NCBI GenBank assembly: GCA_946627685.1
Contig: CAMOVV010000043.1
Location: forward strand, 1-8,059
From: an uncultured Bacteroidales bacterium
GTDB taxonomy: Bacteria; Bacteroidota; Bacteroidia; Bacteroidales; UBA932
Direction: 5' to 3'
DNA: 8,059 bases
In this document: positions 5,936 to 8,059 of the stretch, piece by piece
Position numbering within the stretch: the first letter of the stretch is position 1
Layout: each line of letters opens with the position of its first letter
Made by a program: the position numbers and the translations under genes
Notes under the pieces: model-generated
Databases searched by the model: none
What the model was told of the DNA's origin: nothing
Seen by the model: only the letters and a program-made list of their open reading frames with translations

Positions 5936-6721
5936 CTAATACGGAATGCGGTCCATGTGGCAGTGGACGATGTCGAGGATTCGGCGGCAGTTTTCCCCGT
6001 TGTTGGCGGCGATGATGAGGGAGGGCCTTGTCAAGGACGGAGCCTTGCCGTCGAAATCGCAAATCGCTCCCCCGGCCTCGCACAGAATCAGGGACGCGGC
6101 GGCATAGTCCCACGGCATGAGCCTCATTTCGAAATAGAGTTCGGCCATTCCGGCTGCCATCAGGCACAGCTCGACGGCAGCGCTCCCGGTCCTGCGAAAA
6201 TCATTGCTGTCCATGTAGATATCGTAGATGATGCCGCTGCACGTCTTTGCGAACTCCTTCCTGTAGGTGGACATGGCGGTGAAGAGGATGCCTTCCTTGA
6301 AGGGCCGCCCGGACACGTGTATGGGCCTGCCGTTGCAAAAGGCCCCCTGCCCGGCCTGCGCCGAGTAGAGCTCACCGCGCCAAGGGCTGTAAACGACCCC
6401 GGCCACGGGACGCCAGTTCTTCACCAGGGCGATGCTGATGCAGCAGTTCGCGTTGCCGCGGGCATAGTTGGCGGTACCGTCGATGGGGTCTATTATCCAG
6501 ACATACTCATGGCCAAGGTCCGCGACGTCCTCTTCTTCGCAGAGAAAACCGCTTCCGGGGAGGAGCTTTGACAGCCTGTCCGTAAGGAAGTCCTGCACTG
6601 CAATGTCGGAGGTGGTCACTATGTTTTCGACAGTACCTTTTTCCTCCACCGAAAATCCTTCCCTGGACATCAGCGGAGCCGCCTCTTTAGCGATGGAGAT
6701 AATATCTTCAATATCAATCAT
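5936..6721 (-). CDS. Inositol monophosphatase family phosphatase
   Basis: The 261-residue cytoplasmic enzyme belongs to the Mg2+-dependent, lithium-sensitive phosphatase superfamily (SuhB/IMPase/CysQ type), which hydrolyses small phosphomonoesters such as myo-inositol 1-phosphate. Metal-binding motifs are complete: LCEEE (60-64), WIIDPIDGTANY (75-86) giving D78, I80 and D81, and the second signature MPWDYAAAS...EAGG (202-218) with D205. GSAAVELCLMAAG (179-191) matches the conserved helix before it. Length is normal for the family (about 260-270). The ATG is not preceded by a strong Shine-Dalgarno. It follows the DUF486 gene by 72 bases and may be in the same transcript; I see no good -7 box in that gap. 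It could act on inositol phosphate, fructose-1,6-bisphosphate or PAP; the sequence does not settle which. Confidence 0.92.
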   Translation of the reverse strand: MIDIEDIISIAKEAAPLMSREGFSVEEKGTVENIVTTSDIAVQDFLTDRLSKLLPGSGFLCEEEDVADLGHEYVWIIDPIDGTANYARGNANCCISIALVKNWRPVAGVVYSPWRGELYSAQAGQGAFCNGRPIHVSGRPFKEGILFTAMSTYRKEFAKTCSGIIYDIYMDSNDFRRTGSAAVELCLMAAGMAELYFEMRLMPWDYAAASLILCEAGGAICDFDGKAPSLTRPSLIIAANNGENCRRILDIVHCHMDRIPY

Positions 6722-6793
6722 TTCAAATCTGTTTCTAAAATTTCTCTGTATGCGTGGGTTAACCGGGAACCTTCGCCTGAGCCCGGGAACGGA

Positions 6794-7165
6794 TTACTTC
6801 AGGAAGGCGAAGAAGACGGCGGCGACAAGGCAGATGAAGGCGGCGACGTGGTTCCACTGGAGCTTCGTGCCCTGGAAAAGGAAAAGCACGACTATCGAGA
6901 ACACCGTCAGGGATATAACCTCCTGGATAACCTTCAGTTGGAGAATGTTGAAGGGGCCTCCGTTGGCTTCGAAGCCAAGGCGGTTGGCCGGCACTGTGAA
7001 ACAGTATTCAATGAAGGCGATGCTCCAGGAAAAGAGGATGACGAGGATAAGGGGCCAGTCGGAGGAGATTTTCATCTGCTGGAGCTTTAAATGGCCGTAC
7101 CAGGCGAAGGTCATGAAAATGTTGGAAATGACCAGAAGCAGTACGGTCCAGAGTCCTTTTGGCAT
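6794..7165 (-). CDS. DUF486 family small membrane protein (DMT-like)
   Basis: The 123-residue protein has four predicted transmembrane helices (about 4-22, 38-57, 77-99 and 104-122), like half of a drug/metabolite-transporter fold. Family-typical motifs are SNIFMTFAWYGHLK (14-27), SWSIAFIEYCFTVPANR (46-62), QLKVIQEVISLTVF (76-89) and WNH (104-106). Length matches the family, usually about 110-120. Its function is unknown. Such small proteins usually work as oligomers in the inner membrane, but nothing here tells the substrate. It starts 38 bases after the O-methyltransferase stop and is probably in the same operon; no clear promoter lies in the gap. Confidence 0.9.
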   Translation of the reverse strand: MPKGLWTVLLLVISNIFMTFAWYGHLKLQQMKISSDWPLILVILFSWSIAFIEYCFTVPANRLGFEANGGPFNILQLKVIQEVISLTVFSIVVLFLFQGTKLQWNHVAAFICLVAAVFFAFLK

Positions 7166-7203
7166 GGGTGTTCAGGAATTAAAGGTTTGATTATAAGGGG
7201 GAA

Positions 7204-7836
7204 TCAGAGTTTTCGTATTAGGGAAATGCCGTCCCGGAGGGGAAGGATGACGCTTTCAACGGCAGGGTCGGCGGCGACGAGGTCGTTGAAGGAGGTAATC
7301 CCGGAAGTCTGCCGGTCGGCAGGGCCGTAGCCGGAGAGGACTTTCCCGTCCCAGAGCGTGTCGTCGGCGAGGATAAGCCCGCCGCTGCGCACAAGGGGAA
7401 GGACAAGACGGTAATAGTCAACGTATTGCCTTTTGTCCGCATCAATAAAGGCAAGGTCGTAGGGCCCTTCGAGGGAACGGAGGGTCTGAAGGGCGTCCCC
7501 GATATGGAGGGTGATGAGGCCGGAGACCCCCGTCTCTTCCCAGCCGGAGCGGATGAGGTCCTCCATCTCGTCGTTGATTTCAAGGGTGTCGATATGTCCG
7601 CCGGGAGGGAGGCCGAGGGCCATGCAGGCGGCGGAATAGCCTGTGAACGTGCCGATTTCGAGGATGCGGCGGGCCCCGGTGAGGGACACGAGCATCTTCA
7701 GGAGCCTTCCCTGGACAGGGCCGGAAACCATCTGGGGGTAGTTTGTCCGCAGGTGCGACCGGTGAATAATCCGCTCAAACGCCTCCGGCAAAGGGGTCGC
7801 ATGCGATTCAAGATATTTGTCCAGAGGGCTTTGCAT
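7204..7836 (-). CDS. Class I SAM-dependent O-methyltransferase (CCoAOMT-like)
   Basis: The 210-residue protein belongs to the Methyltransf_3 group, which includes caffeoyl-CoA O-methyltransferase and bacterial catechol-type O-methyltransferases. The SAM-binding glycine motif is EIGTFTGYSA (60-69), with acidic E86 in TLEIND contacting the ribose and GDA at 113-115. Divalent-metal ligands fit D132 in FIDADK and D158/D159 in ADDTLWDGKV. I chose the ATG at 7836 because it gives the family's usual length and N-terminus (MQSPLDKYLESH). The longer in-frame version, starting at 7995, adds 53 residues that are the out-of-frame reading of the upstream peptidase gene. It begins 2 bases after that gene's stop, implying translational coupling. 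The methyl acceptor is unknown. Confidence 0.92.
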   Translation of the reverse strand: MQSPLDKYLESHATPLPEAFERIIHRSHLRTNYPQMVSGPVQGRLLKMLVSLTGARRILEIGTFTGYSAACMALGLPPGGHIDTLEINDEMEDLIRSGWEETGVSGLITLHIGDALQTLRSLEGPYDLAFIDADKRQYVDYYRLVLPLVRSGGLILADDTLWDGKVLSGYGPADRQTSGITSFNDLVAADPAVESVILPLRDGISLIRKL

Positions 7837-7838
7837 GT

Positions 7839-8059
7839 CTAAAGGAAAACAAGGCGGGAGGTACGTGAAGGGTCGAGGATAGAGCGGGCGGAGAGCATTA
7901 TGTCTTCGGCCGATACGGACAGGATGCGCTCCCGGATTTCGGAGTCGGAAGAGATGCGTCCGTAGGAAAGAAGGCTCTTTCCCATTGAGAGACACTGCGT
8001 TTCCCCGTTGTCGGAACTTATTGCCAGCTGGCCGAGAAGCTGCTTTCCCGCCGCCTTCA
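7839..8059 (-). CDS. M16 family (insulinase-like) peptidase, C-terminal fragment
   Basis: Reading the minus strand from the window edge gives 73 codons ending in TAG at 7839-7841. The gene continues beyond 8059, so no start is visible. The peptide begins KAAGKQLLGQLAISSDNGE, continues CLSMGKSLLSYGRI, then ERILSVSAEDIMLSARSIL, and ends DPSRTSRLVFL. This matches the C-terminal end of M16B-type zinc-peptidase-like proteins (KxQLxGQ, NxE, MGKSxLxxGR, then xVTxEDIxxxAxxIL). The zinc-binding HxxEH motif lies outside the window, so I cannot say whether it is an active peptidase or an inactive partner. Its frame overlaps the false N-terminal extension of the methyltransferase. The stop lies 2 bases before the methyltransferase ATG, so the two belong to one operon. 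Confidence 0.82.
   Translation of the reverse strand, partial: KAAGKQLLGQLAISSDNGETQCLSMGKSLLSYGRISSDSEIRERILSVSAEDIMLSARSILDPSRTSRLVFL

Noticed and set aside
6763..6790. Direct repeat CCGGGAAC twice with 20-base spacing between the DUF486 and IMPase genes, with possible CCGGG/CCCGG stem
   Set aside because: The stem is only 5 bases with a 14-base loop and no T tract follows, so I do not call a terminator or operator.
1..8059. CRISPR arrays, tRNA or rRNA genes, insertion sequences, attachment sites
   Set aside because: No regularly spaced repeats, cloverleaf-like sequence, transposase or integrase motif was seen on either strand.

Overview
The window looks like a chromosomal segment of a moderately GC-rich Bacteroidota bacterium, most likely a gut-type Bacteroidales. 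Three things support this: the protein families (GH92 mannosidase, DUF1080 protein, GHL10-like lipoprotein, Bacteroidota-style M16 peptidase C-terminus), lipoprotein and Sec signals on the carbohydrate-active proteins, and promoters of the Bacteroidota -33/-7 kind (TTTG then TAnnTTTG). I cannot name the genus. Every gene I accept is on the minus strand, so transcription runs from high to low coordinates.

Upstream block (8059 down to 5936): the C-terminal end of an M16-family zinc-peptidase-like protein, a class I SAM O-methyltransferase starting 2 bases after it, a small four-helix DUF486 membrane protein, and an inositol-monophosphatase-family enzyme. These look like housekeeping or general metabolism genes in a loose operon. 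The peptidase end has no start codon in the window and is easily missed.

Downstream block (5935 down to 30): four exported proteins that look devoted to glycan breakdown, in three transcription units. Unit 1 is a DUF1080 (3-keto-disaccharide hydrolase family) periplasmic protein followed 12 bases later by a GHL10-like TIM-barrel lipoprotein. Unit 2 is a secreted alpha/beta-hydrolase esterase. Unit 3 is a GH92 alpha-mannosidase-family lipoprotein. No SusC/SusD pair or regulator gene is present.

The most interesting signal is regulatory. Units 1 and 3 carry nearly the same promoter-operator module: a -7 box, then 7 to 8 bases, then an identical 14-base near-palindrome TGAAAACGTTTGCA (minus strand) of the type bound by LacI-family repressors. 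Unit 2 has a promoter of the same class, but a different inverted repeat sits at the equivalent position. This suggests that a LacI-type regulator encoded elsewhere co-controls the mannosidase and the DUF1080/GHL10 pair, with the esterase between them under separate control. The DUF1080 transcript also has a roughly 116-base leader containing a 24-base direct repeat with 46-base period. I see no clearly new defence, mobile or RNA system in the window.
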